From Zunongwangia sp. HGR-M22 (lineage in GTDB: Bacteria; Bacteroidota; Bacteroidia; Flavobacteriales; Flavobacteriaceae), in NCBI RefSeq assembly GCF_027594425.1, contig NZ_CP115159.1, positions 3,433,001 to 3,497,000 on the forward strand: 64,000 nucleotides of DNA, read 5' to 3'. Within the stretch, counting starts at the first letter, position 1; every line of letters begins with the position of its first letter. The position numbers were made by a program, and so were the translations under genes. The notes under the pieces are model-generated. The model did no database searches and was not told the DNA's origin. It worked only from the letters and a program-made list of their open reading frames with translations. Below are positions 1-8,411 of this stretch, one piece after another.

Positions 1-1169
1 TGGAAGTACCCGGAAAAACTTTCCCTTTAGATGTTCGTCACGATTACGACGGAAACAGATGTAGCCACCGTAAAGCACACAATATTTATGGGATGCAAAT
101 GGCCAGAGCTACCTATGAAGGAGTTAAAAAATATATTTTCCCTAAAAGACCTTTCACAATAACACGCGCCAGCTACTCGGGTGGGCAACGTTACAGTTCC
201 ACCTGGACGGGAGATAACGTAGCCACCTGGGAACATTTGTGGTTGGGAAATGTTCAGATTCAACGCCTTGGAATGAGTGGATTTAGTTTTGCGGGTACCG
301 ATATTGGTGGGTTTGCAGATCAGCCAACAGGAGAGTTATTTACAAGATGGATTCAGCTTGGTGTTTTTCATCCATTTTGCCGCGTGCACTCTTCGGGAGA
401 TCATGGAGAACAGGAACCTTGGTATTTTGGCGAAGAGGTATTGAATATAACCCGTAAATTCGTAGAATTACGATACCAGTTACTTCCCTATTTATATACT
501 GCTTTTTACCAATATTGTGAAGATAATATCCCAATACTTAAGCCATTAGTTTATTTTGACCAAGAAGATATACAAACACATTACCGCTCTGATGAATTTA
601 TCTTCGGAAATCATTTTCTAGTGTGCCCAATACAAGAACCAAATGTACAGGGAAGAAGAATGTATATTCCCAGAGGACGTTGGTATAACTTCTGGAACGA
701 TGCTGTAATAGAAGGTGGAAAAGAACTTTGGGTAGACGCTCCTTTAGATAGCATGCCAATATTTGTAAGAGAAGGTGCCATTATCCCCAAATATCCTGTT
801 CAACAATATGTAGATGAAATACAAATTGAAGAACTTCGCTTAGACGTTTATTACAAAGAGGGAAAACAAAATTCTATTTATTACGAAGATGATCATGATG
901 GTTACGACTATAAGATGGGTCTTTTTAATCTTAGAACTTTTAAACTTACCGGAAAAGAAAAAGAGATCATTATTCAGCAACACGTTGCCGGCACTTACAA
1001 ATCGAGTTTAAAAACCATGAAAATCTGTTTACATGGCTTACCATTCGACATCAAATCGGCGAGTGTAAATAATGAAGATGTTACATTAGAAAGTATAGGT
1101 TACAATAAAGCAGAAAATTTTATTGTTTTAAACGAAAACTTTACAGATTTACGCCTGGTAAGCGAATAG
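1..1169 (+). CDS. GH31 family alpha-glucosidase, C-terminal part (cut by window edge)
   Basis: The reading frame is open from base 3 into the edge, so the gene starts outside the window; a Met at 93 is internal. The visible part is the second half of a GH31 TIM barrel plus the C-terminal beta-domains. The block RASYSGGQRY followed by STWTGDN (about bases 168-218) is the GH31 acid/base region, and the Asp of WTGDN (codon 213-215) is the expected general acid/base. Further family signatures are GFSFAGTDIGGF and PFCRVHSSGDHGEQEPW. Members hydrolyse alpha-linked glucosides or xylosides; substrate cannot be read from this half. The stop at 1167-1169 is followed by a clear hairpin terminator, so this is the last gene of its transcript. 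The Nudix-type regulator at 1821 follows on the same strand and could be a sugar-responsive partner, which is inference. Confidence 0.9.
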   Translation, partial: EVPGKTFPLDVRHDYDGNRCSHRKAHNIYGMQMARATYEGVKKYIFPKRPFTITRASYSGGQRYSSTWTGDNVATWEHLWLGNVQIQRLGMSGFSFAGTDIGGFADQPTGELFTRWIQLGVFHPFCRVHSSGDHGEQEPWYFGEEVLNITRKFVELRYQLLPYLYTAFYQYCEDNIPILKPLVYFDQEDIQTHYRSDEFIFGNHFLVCPIQEPNVQGRRMYIPRGRWYNFWNDAVIEGGKELWVDAPLDSMPIFVREGAIIPKYPVQQYVDEIQIEELRLDVYYKEGKQNSIYYEDDHDGYDYKMGLFNLRTFKLTGKEKEIIIQQHVAGTYKSSLKTMKICLHGLPFDIKSASVNNEDVTLESIGYNKAENFIVLNENFTDLRLVSE

Positions 1170-1202
1170 AAAAAAGAATATTTTTTACTGAATCAAAAAA
1201 AG

Positions 1203-1245
1203 AAAACGGATTGGCTTGACCTAGTCCCCACCAATCCGTTTTTCT
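1203..1245 (+). terminator. Rho-independent terminator after GH31
   Basis: A perfect 12-bp inverted repeat (1203-1214 with 1231-1242), 16-base loop, followed by a short T-rich run. It lies 34 bases after the GH31 stop on the plus strand. Confidence 0.8.
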
Positions 1246-1292
1246 TAACCAAATTAAACTCACTTTGTTCAGGGCAAAAAAGTGTCTCTTCG

Positions 1293-1649
1293 CTACTCCT
1301 CTACTAAGAAATGATATTGCAAATCGTAGGGCGACTGGCTCATTAACTCTATAAAGAAGGTTTGCTTATTTTTAAATCTATTTTCAGCAAATTGTTCTAT
1401 TGATCGAGTACATATTGAGATTGCTTCATGTTCAGAAACTTCAAATTTTTTACGCGTTTTAGGATCTATAAAAGCTTTTATTATTTTATGATTATACGCT
1501 AATTCTGGTTTCGTTTCTGGATTTTTAGCTCTCGCATATGTTCCTTGCATATTTTCAGCTTCACAGCAGTTTACAAACTGTTTATTTCTGTATAGCTCGA
1601 TGTTCACATCGATCATTTCTCCGTTTGTATTTTCAACTGCTATATTCAT
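1293..1649 (-). CDS. hypothetical protein, 118 aa
   Basis: I do not recognise the family. The protein is 118 residues, has no signal peptide and no membrane segment, and looks cytosolic and mixed alpha/beta. It has an adjacent Cys pair near residue 29 (NCCEAE) and a third Cys in ISICTRS. The start ATG at 1649 gives MNIAVENTNG. It stands alone on the minus strand between the convergent GH31 gene and the divergent Nudix regulator, and 171 bases separate its start from that of the regulator. Composition is normal for the window. No function can be proposed. Confidence 0.6.
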   Translation of the reverse strand: MNIAVENTNGEMIDVNIELYRNKQFVNCCEAENMQGTYARAKNPETKPELAYNHKIIKAFIDPKTRKKFEVSEHEAISICTRSIEQFAENRFKNKQTFFIELMSQSPYDLQYHFLVEE

Positions 1650-1820
1650 AATTCCTCTTATCTACACCCTAAAATTAGACTGAAAAAGAAGAATAGATAG
1701 AACTCTTCGATGTACTACTTTTCTTCTATCGATGAATGGTAGACATAAAAAGTTGGTAGGAATTAATCGAAACTATCATTTCCGTTGAAATTGTTATTTT
1801 TACGCTCTAATTTTCACAAG

Positions 1821-2540
1821 ATGTCTAAAGGCTTTATTGCAGAAGGAGAAAAATATATACAAGAAGAGAGTTTTATTGAAGCAGTGACTATCGACTGTGT
1901 GGTATTTGGCTTCAATGAAGGTAAGATGGAAGTTCTTCTGGTAAAGCATGCCGAAGGAATTAGTAAAGATAAATGGGGTTTACCAGGCGGATGGATTACC
2001 GAGAAAGAATCTATAGACCATTCTGCTAAACGTGTTCTTAGAGATCTAACCGGCTTAGACAACATCTTCTTGGAACAACTACAGGCTTTTGGAGAGCCTA
2101 ACCGGTTTCCCACCAGCCGTGTGATCACTATCGGATATTACGCATTAGTAAAAAGCGAAGATTACGAGATTGCTGCTGGTTTCACCGCATCAGAAGCGAA
2201 ATGGTTTTTGGTTGAAGAAATTCCAGATCTTATTTATGATCATAGAATAATTTTTGAGGCAGCACTTGAAAAACTTAGAAACCGCGTACGCCAGGCTCCT
2301 ATAGGTTTCAATCTATTACCAGAAAAATTTACTTTACTCCAGCTAATGCAGCTTTATGAAGAAATTTTGGATGTAAAAATGGATAAACCTAACTTCCGTA
2401 GAAAATTTTTAAAGATGAAACTCTTGGTGGATATTGGTGAAAAACAAAAAGATGTTTCCCATCGCGCAGCCAAGCTTTATAGTTTTGATGAAGAAGTATA
2501 TCAAAAATTAACGAAGAAGGGCTTTACGTTTGAGTTTTAA
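1821..2540 (+). CDS. NrtR/AraR-type transcriptional regulator: degenerate Nudix domain plus winged helix
   Basis: The ATG at 1821 is preferred over an in-frame upstream codon at 1785, because MSKGFIAEGE begins just ahead of the Nudix domain and gives 239 residues, the usual length. Residues about 20-150 form the Nudix fold (LPGGWITEKES). In the Nudix box, G57 and E63 are present and R71 is kept, but the catalytic REUxEE reads R-V-L-R-D-L, so the metal-binding glutamates are gone. Residues about 158-239 resemble the winged-helix domain of NrtR proteins. In the family, degenerate Nudix boxes mark ligand-sensing regulators rather than hydrolases; Bacteroides AraR, an L-arabinose regulator, is of this type. 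The ligand is unknown here. The adjacent GH31 suggests sugar control, as inference. Confidence 0.8.
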   Translation: MSKGFIAEGEKYIQEESFIEAVTIDCVVFGFNEGKMEVLLVKHAEGISKDKWGLPGGWITEKESIDHSAKRVLRDLTGLDNIFLEQLQAFGEPNRFPTSRVITIGYYALVKSEDYEIAAGFTASEAKWFLVEEIPDLIYDHRIIFEAALEKLRNRVRQAPIGFNLLPEKFTLLQLMQLYEEILDVKMDKPNFRRKFLKMKLLVDIGEKQKDVSHRAAKLYSFDEEVYQKLTKKGFTFEF

Positions 2541-2566
2541 CCAAACACTGCAATTCTATTTCTTAT

Positions 2567-2731
2567 CTAATTATTCAGAAATTCTTCATTTTCTAAAATG
2601 CCAGATTGCAGAGAATCTTTTTTATACAAAGCTTTTACCAGCTCTTCCACATCAGGATAATTTTCAACGATGTTTTGAGTATTCAAGGAAAAAAATATTA
2701 AAGAAAACGGAAGTATTACTAATCGCTTCAT
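2567..2731 (-). CDS. small putative exported protein, 54 aa
   Basis: This short gene was found by reading the minus strand. ATG at 2731 starts MKRLVILPFSLIFFSLNTQN, a Lys-Arg start with a hydrophobic core of about 12 residues, like a signal peptide. It is followed by an acidic, helical stretch (VENYPDVEELVKALYKK) and a TAG stop at 2567-2569. It begins only 10 bases after the stop of the 201-aa gene on the same strand and is probably co-transcribed with it. The opposite strand also has an open frame here (2530-2745), but it overlaps the regulator's end and has poor composition. The family is not recognised. The main doubt is whether so short a frame is translated. Confidence 0.5.
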   Translation of the reverse strand: MKRLVILPFSLIFFSLNTQNIVENYPDVEELVKALYKKDSLQSGILENEEFLNN

Positions 2732-2741
2732 TAGTGGCTGG

Positions 2742-3347
2742 CTAATCTGGAATTTTAGTAACTTCCATAGCGGCCTCGCCGGTAAGACTTAAATAAATAT
2801 AAAGCTCCTGTGGCGCAAATTCGAAATGAGAAATATTAAGCTGATCTAACTGAGCATCTACCAGCAAACCTTCAGCAGGACGATTATTTTCCTGAAGCTT
2901 AGCATTGATCTTTTTTAATTCTTGCTGTAATTTCTCTGAGAGATTTTGTTTTGATTTTTGCAGTATTTTCTTCTGAACAAATTTATTCAGAATAATCTGT
3001 ACAATTTTATTCGTCAATTTGTTATCGTTCTCTCCTACAGCCTCGTAATCTGCTAATGAAAATTGATTGGTTACAGGATCAAAATCAAACTTAAGATGAA
3101 TTTTGAGCTCTAATTCTTTATTTTTAAACAGAAATGTTTTGGCTTTTAATCGCAAACCAAGGGTAATATCATAATCTACCTCAGGATTTTTTTCTAACCA
3201 CACGAATTTAACATCGGCATATTCGCTAATCCCGTTGCCCTCCTCGTCTTCTTCTTGCATTTTCTCCTCGATAACCTTTTCCAAAACGGCATAAGGCAAC
3301 TTAACTGGAATATTCAGTATTAATCCTTTTTGGTAATCTTCGTTCAT
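2742..3347 (-). CDS. hypothetical protein, 201 aa
   Basis: A 201-residue soluble protein without a signal peptide. The N-terminal half has alternating hydrophobic strands (LILNIPVKLPYAVLEKVIEE, ITLGLRLKAKTFLF). A charged helical segment follows at about 115-155, then a last beta-rich part (FEFAPQELYIYLSLTG). This strand-helix-strand pattern recalls lipid-binding TULIP/DUF4403-like proteins, but that is a weak impression and not an identification. ATG at 3347 gives MNEDYQKGL. It is the first gene of a probable two-gene unit with the 54-aa peptide that starts 10 bases downstream. The neighbouring arsenic genes lie upstream on the same strand but are separated by 90 bases. Confidence 0.6.
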   Translation of the reverse strand: MNEDYQKGLILNIPVKLPYAVLEKVIEEKMQEEDEEGNGISEYADVKFVWLEKNPEVDYDITLGLRLKAKTFLFKNKELELKIHLKFDFDPVTNQFSLADYEAVGENDNKLTNKIVQIILNKFVQKKILQKSKQNLSEKLQQELKKINAKLQENNRPAEGLLVDAQLDQLNISHFEFAPQELYIYLSLTGEAAMEVTKIPD

Positions 3348-3437
3348 AATTTACGTGCTTTCTTTTAAAGGTAAAAAAGAAACAATATCCTAAATCTAAT
3401 ATTAGGTTAAAATTGACGCAAATCTAACGAATCTGTC

Positions 3438-4487
3438 TTAAGACTGAATTGCAGGTTTATCATATAGTTTTTCTCGAAGCCAGAACGAAATGCGTACTAA
3501 AAGAATAAGCGCAGGGACTTCGATTAAAGGCCCAACAATCCCAACAAAAGCCTGACCTGAATTTAATCCAAACACCGCAATAGCTACAGCTATAGCGAGT
3601 TCGAAGTTGTTTCCTGCTGCGGTAAAAGAAACAGCAGCATTTTCATCATATTTCGCTCCTGCCCAATGGCTGGCAATAAATCCTATTAAGAACATTAAAG
3701 CAAAGTATATCATTAGCGGTATTGCGATAATTACTACGTCTTTAGGAATTTCTACAATTAATTTTCCTTTTAAGCTAAACATCACCACAATAGTAAAAAG
3801 CAAAGCAATTAAGGTGATTTTGGATATTTTAGGAATAAATTTTTCTGAATACCATTTTTCACTTTTCAACTTCACTAAAACTAAGCGACTAGAAATTCCC
3901 ATTAAAAACGGAATTCCCAAATAGATCGCAACACTTTCTGCAATCGTAGCTACAGAAATTTCAACAATGCTTCCTTCATAACCAAAATAAGACGGAAGCT
4001 TAGTTACAAACAACCAGGCATAAAACGAATAGGCAAAAACCTGAAAAATACTGTTTAGAGCTACTAATCCTGCACCGTATTCTTTACTTCCAGCAGCAAG
4101 GTCGTTCCAAACCAGAACCATCGCGATACAACGCGCCAAACCAATTAAAATTAAACCGGTCATATATTCGGGATGATCTCCTAAAAACAAAAGCGCAAGC
4201 GAAAACATTAAAATCGGTCCAACGATCCAATTTAAAATTATCGAAATACTTAAAATCTTCACATTTCTAAACACCTTAGGCAACATTTTGTAATCGACTT
4301 TCGCCAAAGGTGGATACATCATCAAGATTAATCCAACCGCGATTAGAATATTGGTAGAACCAGAACTATATGAATTAATAAGCTTAGGCACCGCCGGAAT
4401 ATAATAACCAAGACAAACACCAACCGCCATAGCTATAAAAATCCACAGGGTAAGATAACTATCCAAAAAGCTTAATTTCTTTTTCAT
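3438..4487 (-). CDS. acr3: ACR3-family arsenite efflux permease
   Basis: A 349-residue integral membrane protein of the bile/arsenite/riboflavin transporter superfamily with about ten hydrophobic segments. It exports arsenite (As(III)) across the inner membrane using the proton gradient. Family hallmarks are visible: the TM4 cysteine C120 in [14 protein letters not shown], essential for arsenite transport in characterised ACR3 proteins, and the late motif [15 protein letters not shown] with the conserved Glu. It is the last gene of the order DUF6428, arsC, acr3. Its ATG at 4487 lies only 6 bases after the arsC stop, so the two are surely co-transcribed. Expression is probably controlled from the ArsR-type palindromes at 5631-5680. 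The family is certain; antimonite may also be a substrate. Confidence 0.92.
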   Translation of the reverse strand: MKKKLSFLDSYLTLWIFIAMAVGVCLGYYIPAVPKLINSYSSGSTNILIAVGLILMMYPPLAKVDYKMLPKVFRNVKILSISIILNWIVGPILMFSLALLFLGDHPEYMTGLILIGLARCIAMVLVWNDLAAGSKEYGAGLVALNSIFQVFAYSFYAWLFVTKLPSYFGYEGSIVEISVATIAESVAIYLGIPFLMGISSRLVLVKLKSEKWYSEKFIPKISKITLIALLFTIVVMFSLKGKLIVEIPKDVVIIAIPLMIYFALMFLIGFIASHWAGAKYDENAAVSFTAAGNNFELAIAVAIAVFGLNSGQAFVGIVGPLIEVPALILLVRISFWLREKLYDKPAIQS

Positions 4488-4493
4488 TATTTC

Positions 4494-5114
4494 TTAGTCT
4501 GAAAGTTCTTTTGCTTTGGTAAAAACATAAAGAAGATCATTAGCGATTTCCCTGGATTTTTCGAGATATTTTTCAAACTCTTCTGGCGTACCGTCGCTTA
4601 TTTTTGGATCTTCAAAGGTAAAAGGTATTCGTACCTCGGCGCCCGGCACAAAAGGACAGGCTTCATTGGCCTGAGAACAGGTCATTACCGCTGCAAAGTT
4701 TTTCTTAGGATTAAATGCATGATTATAAACTTTCGAAAAGCTGAGAATTGGTGAGGCATCTTCGGAAAATTTTAAAAAATAAAGCGCACTTTTTTCTTCG
4801 GAAAGATGTCCTACTGAAAAACCAACATGTTCAAAAGTCTTTAAAACAGAAGGATAAACTGCGGTAGCTTCTGTTCCTCCTGAATAAGAGTTCACATTTT
4901 TAAATGATAGATAATCAGCAATGGTCTGCGCCCAAATTTGAGAAAAATGACTTCTTCTTGAATTATGAGTACAAATAAAATTCAGGTTTACTGTTTCTTT
5001 ATTTTTAATTTTTTCAGCAATAAACCTTATAAAAACTTCCAGCGCGCTTTTACGCTCTTCACTAATTACAGTGATATCTAGAGAAGTTATAAATTGTTGA
5101 ACAGAATTATACAT
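4494..5114 (-). CDS. arsC: arsenate reductase, LMW-phosphatase (thioredoxin-coupled) type
   Basis: A 206-residue protein that reduces arsenate to arsenite for export by the adjacent ACR3 pump. The low-molecular-weight phosphatase P-loop is CTHNSRRS with nucleophile C48 (C-x5-R). The second redox region MTCSQANEACP places C146 and C153 as the disulfide cascade pair of thioredoxin-linked ArsC, and a DP pair (D169-P170) matches the catalytic Asp loop. About 40 residues precede the P-loop, where classical ArsC has about 10, so there is an N-terminal extension of unknown role. ATG at 5114 is 18 bases beyond the DUF6428 stop. The gene sits in the middle of the ars operon. Confidence 0.88.
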   Translation of the reverse strand: MYNSVQQFITSLDITVISEERKSALEVFIRFIAEKIKNKETVNLNFICTHNSRRSHFSQIWAQTIADYLSFKNVNSYSGGTEATAVYPSVLKTFEHVGFSVGHLSEEKSALYFLKFSEDASPILSFSKVYNHAFNPKKNFAAVMTCSQANEACPFVPGAEVRIPFTFEDPKISDGTPEEFEKYLEKSREIANDLLYVFTKAKELSD

Positions 5115-5132
5115 TTTTAAAACTATTTTTAA

Positions 5133-5618
5133 TTAGCAACAACCCGACCCCGGTTCACATGAATTGGTTTCAACTGGGGGTAGATTTTTTAAACTTTTTT
5201 TCCGTTTTTCAGAAGATTCGGCTGGAATCCCGCATTGATCTTGAGCTAAACAGGTAGTAAATTTATTAACCAATAAAAATCGTTCACCATTAAACTCAAG
5301 ATCGTATTTACCTATAGTGCTTTCCTGATATTCTACCTCTATTTCTGAATTTCCATCAAGCTTTAGTATTTTTTCTGAAAGTTCTATGATCGAAATTAAT
5401 TTTTCTGGATGCAAGCGGTGGTCGTAATCATTAGCTTCCCATAATTGAAAACTAGCTTTGTTTTCTTCTCTAAATGTACCGCCGCAGTCTATAAATTTCT
5501 TTTCTACACTACCAATTTCGGTTACATGAAAATGCGATGGTACTAAACTGCCATCCGGCAGTTCAAATTCGATAGTTTCCTTTTCTTTTAAAATCTGCTT
5601 TATTTCCGCTAATTTCAT
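5133..5618 (-). CDS. DUF6428 family protein of arsenic operons
   Basis: A 161-residue soluble protein of the DUF6428 type, often found at the head of Bacteroidota ars operons. It has no signal peptide. Visible features are a His-containing beta segment (PSHFHVTEIG), a first Cys in FIDCGG, a Cys pair in CLAQDQCG, and a Cys-rich C-terminus (NSCEPGSGCC). The thiols would suit arsenite or metal binding, which is inference; no activity is established that I know of. It is the first gene after the double ArsR-type operator (5631-5680), with its ATG at 5618, and is followed by arsC and acr3 on the same strand. Confidence 0.75.
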   Translation of the reverse strand: MKLAEIKQILKEKETIEFELPDGSLVPSHFHVTEIGSVEKKFIDCGGTFREENKASFQLWEANDYDHRLHPEKLISIIELSEKILKLDGNSEIEVEYQESTIGKYDLEFNGERFLLVNKFTTCLAQDQCGIPAESSEKRKKSLKNLPPVETNSCEPGSGCC

Positions 5619-5630
5619 AAGTCAAAATTT

Positions 5631-5680
5631 TAATTATCGTAATATTACGATGAATATTAATTGCAATATTACGATAATTA
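5631..5680 (-). promoter_or_regulatory. double ArsR-type operator upstream of ars operon
   Basis: A perfect 16-bp palindrome ATCGTAATATTACGAT occupies 5636-5651. A second copy with two changes, ATTGCAATATTACGAT, is at 5660-5675. The outer 16-base arms 5631-5646 and 5665-5680 are perfect inverted repeats of each other. The block ends 12 bases before the first ars gene. Such AT-rich dyads with CG at the flanks resemble ArsR/SmtB-family operators. No arsR gene lies beside it. Confidence 0.75.
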
Positions 5681-5721
5681 AATCAAGTAATAAAAATAAC
5701 TATCAATTAAATTCTTAAAGA

Positions 5722-6501
5722 TTAATCTTCAGGAAAATAGCAATCGTGCAACATTTTGTATACATCTGGATGTTTACGTTGCATACGCTTAGGGTTTTCA
5801 AAGAAATATTCGCTGGCTGTGGCAAGAAATTCGGCTTCATTAGTTCCACCATAGTTTCGAATATCTGATTTATTGGCATTAATTTCTTCCATTTCTTTAT
5901 GTACCATTTTAAGCCACGGAATGGTATAAGTGTGTTTTAAAAGCCGCTCTGGCACACCATCGGTTTGCCCGTCCATTTTATCGATTAAATGAACAAATTC
6001 GTGAATACCGGTATTTAACCGGTCATTGTGCTTGGCAAATCCATCATGCAACGCGCGTCGCGAAAGAATCATTTGGTGCTCGAACCTGCCGGTTCCCACT
6101 AAGCCCATCACTATTTTATCTTCTCCATCATTATCGAAAACAAGATTTTTATTGAAATGATTGGGATATAAAATTACCGTGCTTAAATTGGAATAATGCC
6201 AGTGTCTGAATCTAAATACAGGAATTATCGCACTGCAAGCGACCAAAATCTTATCTAGATCTTCAAGTTTAAAAGAAACGCTCTCGATATAGACTTCATT
6301 TAAAAATAACATGACACGCTGCTGAAATCTTATTTTTTCGACTCTAGTTAATTCAGCATAAAACTCTACATGGTCTAAAAGCAGCTGATGCCAGTTTGCG
6401 GGAAATGGCGATGCTTTCTTTTTCTTCTTTTTAGTAATTTTATATATAACAATCGCCGCAAGGACAAGAACCACCAGAATAGCTTGAAAAAATTTACTCA
6501 T
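5722..6501 (-). CDS. M90 family (MtfA-like) zinc metallopeptidase
   Basis: A 259-residue protein with one N-terminal membrane anchor (about residues 5-20) followed by a Lys-rich stop (KITKKKKKK). The catalytic region carries the zincin motif HEFVH (H167, E168, H171), and the third ligand probably lies in NEAEFLATASEYFF. These features match the MtfA/YeeI-type M90 family. In E. coli MtfA is a cytosolic regulator of the glucose PTS through Mlc, but this genome type lacks that system in the same form, so the target here is unknown. The anchor at the N-terminus differs from soluble MtfA. It is a single gene; the operator block lies downstream and belongs to the ars operon. Confidence 0.85.
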   Translation of the reverse strand: MSKFFQAILVVLVLAAIVIYKITKKKKKKASPFPANWHQLLLDHVEFYAELTRVEKIRFQQRVMLFLNEVYIESVSFKLEDLDKILVACSAIIPVFRFRHWHYSNLSTVILYPNHFNKNLVFDNDGEDKIVMGLVGTGRFEHQMILSRRALHDGFAKHNDRLNTGIHEFVHLIDKMDGQTDGVPERLLKHTYTIPWLKMVHKEMEEINANKSDIRNYGGTNEAEFLATASEYFFENPKRMQRKHPDVYKMLHDCYFPED

Positions 6502-6728
6502 TACAAAAATCTAAGTCTCCAAAAAAATACTGACTAAAAATACCGAAAATAAAGGCTATTTTTAAGATTTTAATCTTCAAACATTTCTTCCGATAATTGT
6601 TCAAACTAATTCCGTAGCATCTTAAAACAAACAGAAAATGCATTCGCAAAACCACTGAATAAATCGACTAAACAAGACCGATTAGTTTTGATAGTTGTAA
6701 AATCTCATAATCTCCATCAAACTGATTA

Positions 6729-7847
6729 TTAATCTTTAGATGAATAGCAATTTTTAAATGTTTCCATTTGTTTGTCCTTAAATACTAAAGTTCGGTGTGG
6801 GAAAGGAATTTCTACACCTTCAGCATCAAATCGTTTTTTTATACTTTCGTAGAGTTCACATTTCATCACAAAAGCAGAAGCGTAATCCCAAGCCCAGGCC
6901 CAGGCGCGAATAGTAACTGAAGAATCTCCAAGATCTATAACACGAACTATTACCAAAGGAACTCCATTTCCAATATCCTGATTAGTGCGATTATCAAAAA
7001 TATTAGGATGATTCTCGCATTCTTCTTTCATTATACTTTTGGCCAAATCTATGTCACTATCATAAGAGATCCCAATTTCGATCCATTGGCAGATTTTCTT
7101 TTCTTCCAAATCATAATTGGTCACCTTTTCTTTATTTATTATCGCGTTGGGAATCACAATCATTTTGTTTTGATAATTCTGAATCACCGTATGCCTTAAA
7201 GTTATATCTTTTACAGAACCAACAAGCGTGTCTGAAATTTTAATGACGTCGCCTACTCGAAAAGGTTTAAAGGATATAATGAAAATGCCGCCTATAATAT
7301 TTGCCAGCGCTTCCTGCGAGGCAACACCTAACACAAGTGCTAAAATTCCCGCCCCACCTAATGCAGTTTGCGCCACGCCTCTTAGAGCAGGAAAGGCCAA
7401 AGTAGCAAGAATAGCACCGAAGAAGTAAACACCAAATACACTTAAATAACGCAAAAATTTATAGCTGGTAGGATCACCATCTGAAGCTATAGTTTTCTTA
7501 ATAACTCGGCCAAATAATGTATCGACAACACTTGATCCAATTATCGTAAAAACCAATACAAAACCAACATAGACGATCTTTTCAAAATTTTTGGCGGCAA
7601 CGGCATATTTATCTTCAGAAATAAAAACAAAACTTAAGGCTGCCACACCTAGAATAACCCATAATGTGTTAAGTACTCGTTTAACAAGCTTTAAAGTGGT
7701 AGGCTTCTCGTTAGGATATTTTTTTAAGGTTTTTTTTATGAGCCATTTATAAAGTAATTTTGTTGAAACTAAGAGCAATAGAACAGCACTTATAACGACA
7801 AGCACATATATAATTAATTCGCTATTAGCACTCCAAAATTCTACCAT
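6729..7847 (-). CDS. MscS-family mechanosensitive ion channel
   Basis: A 372-residue inner membrane protein. It has hydrophobic segments near residues 10-32, 58-76, 90-110 and 134-152, then the pore-lining helix rich in Gly and Ala (TALGGAGILALVLGVASQEA), and then the hallmark beta-domain entry NIIGGIFIISFKPFRVGDVI. A soluble C-terminal alpha/beta domain follows (IGISYDSDIDLAKSIM). Channels of this family open under membrane tension to release solutes during osmotic downshock. It has one transmembrane segment more than E. coli MscS. ATG at 7847; it is a single-gene unit with no close partners. Confidence 0.9.
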   Translation of the reverse strand: MVEFWSANSELIIYVLVVISAVLLLLVSTKLLYKWLIKKTLKKYPNEKPTTLKLVKRVLNTLWVILGVAALSFVFISEDKYAVAAKNFEKIVYVGFVLVFTIIGSSVVDTLFGRVIKKTIASDGDPTSYKFLRYLSVFGVYFFGAILATLAFPALRGVAQTALGGAGILALVLGVASQEALANIIGGIFIISFKPFRVGDVIKISDTLVGSVKDITLRHTVIQNYQNKMIVIPNAIINKEKVTNYDLEEKKICQWIEIGISYDSDIDLAKSIMKEECENHPNIFDNRTNQDIGNGVPLVIVRVIDLGDSSVTIRAWAWAWDYASAFVMKCELYESIKKRFDAEGVEIPFPHRTLVFKDKQMETFKNCYSSKD

Positions 7848-8198
7848 AATATTTTTTAATTAGAATAGGTTTTTAATAAGAAAAAGTTGAATAGCTATGT
7901 TTTCTAAAAGAATTTTGCTGCAATTGCATAATATGCCATTGTATTGAATATGTTTGGAGATCTATCTGCACAACCATTCTAGCGTATAAGGTTTGAACGA
8001 AACCGATAAAATTAATTTTTTTCGTCGATTTTGCAGTTATCAATTTTAAAAAAAAATTCACTATTACGGATATTCTGATGACAACATCCAGGAAATCATG
8101 GATCTATATTTCACAGGTAAACCGCTCCTTTTTTATCATATGATTTCACACAGCTAGTGCAAGGATTTTGGATAACTATTATTAAAAAAATAATAAAA
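7848..8198. other. gene-free stretch between mscS and the tRNA terminator
   Basis: About 350 AT-rich bases. Short open frames exist on both strands (for example minus 7873-8061) but none has convincing composition, start or family resemblance. I see no RNA, repeat or operator here. Confidence 0.4.
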
Positions 8199-8226
8199 AA
8201 AGGCTTCACAAAATTGTGAAGCCTTT
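8199..8226 (-). terminator. Rho-independent terminator after tRNA-fMet
   Basis: Inverted repeat AAAGGCTTCACAA / TTGTGAAGCCTTT (8199-8211 with 8214-8226), practical stem about 11 bp. On the minus strand it is followed by a run of seven T. It starts 6 bases after the tRNA 3' end. Confidence 0.85.
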
Positions 8227-8231
8227 TCTAG

Positions 8232-8304
<73 letters not shown>

Positions 8305-8366
8305 ATATATATTTTAATATCTCTATTTCAGTAAGTCTTGACAGCTATTGTTTCGCTATCGGGATG

Positions 8367-8397
8367 CAAATATACGACTCTTTTTTACTTCTCCAAA
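8367..8397 (-). promoter_or_regulatory. Bacteroidetes-type promoter of the initiator tRNA
   Basis: On the minus strand TTTG (8394-8397), exactly 19 bases, then TATATTTG (8367-8374), a perfect match to TTTG-N19-TAnnTTTG of the primary Bacteroidetes sigma factor. Transcription would start near 8360, about 55 bases before the mature tRNA. Confidence 0.75.
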
Positions 8398-8411
8398 ACT
8401 TTTTTAAAAAA

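Noticed and set aside
2530-2745. 71-codon plus-strand frame overlapping the regulator's end
   Set aside because: The opposite strand carries a more plausible exported peptide with a proper start and signal sequence. The plus frame has no family resemblance.
8062-8160. Short plus-strand frames between mscS and the tRNA
   Set aside because: Two overlapping frames are both open for about 30 codons, with no recognised protein and no clear start.
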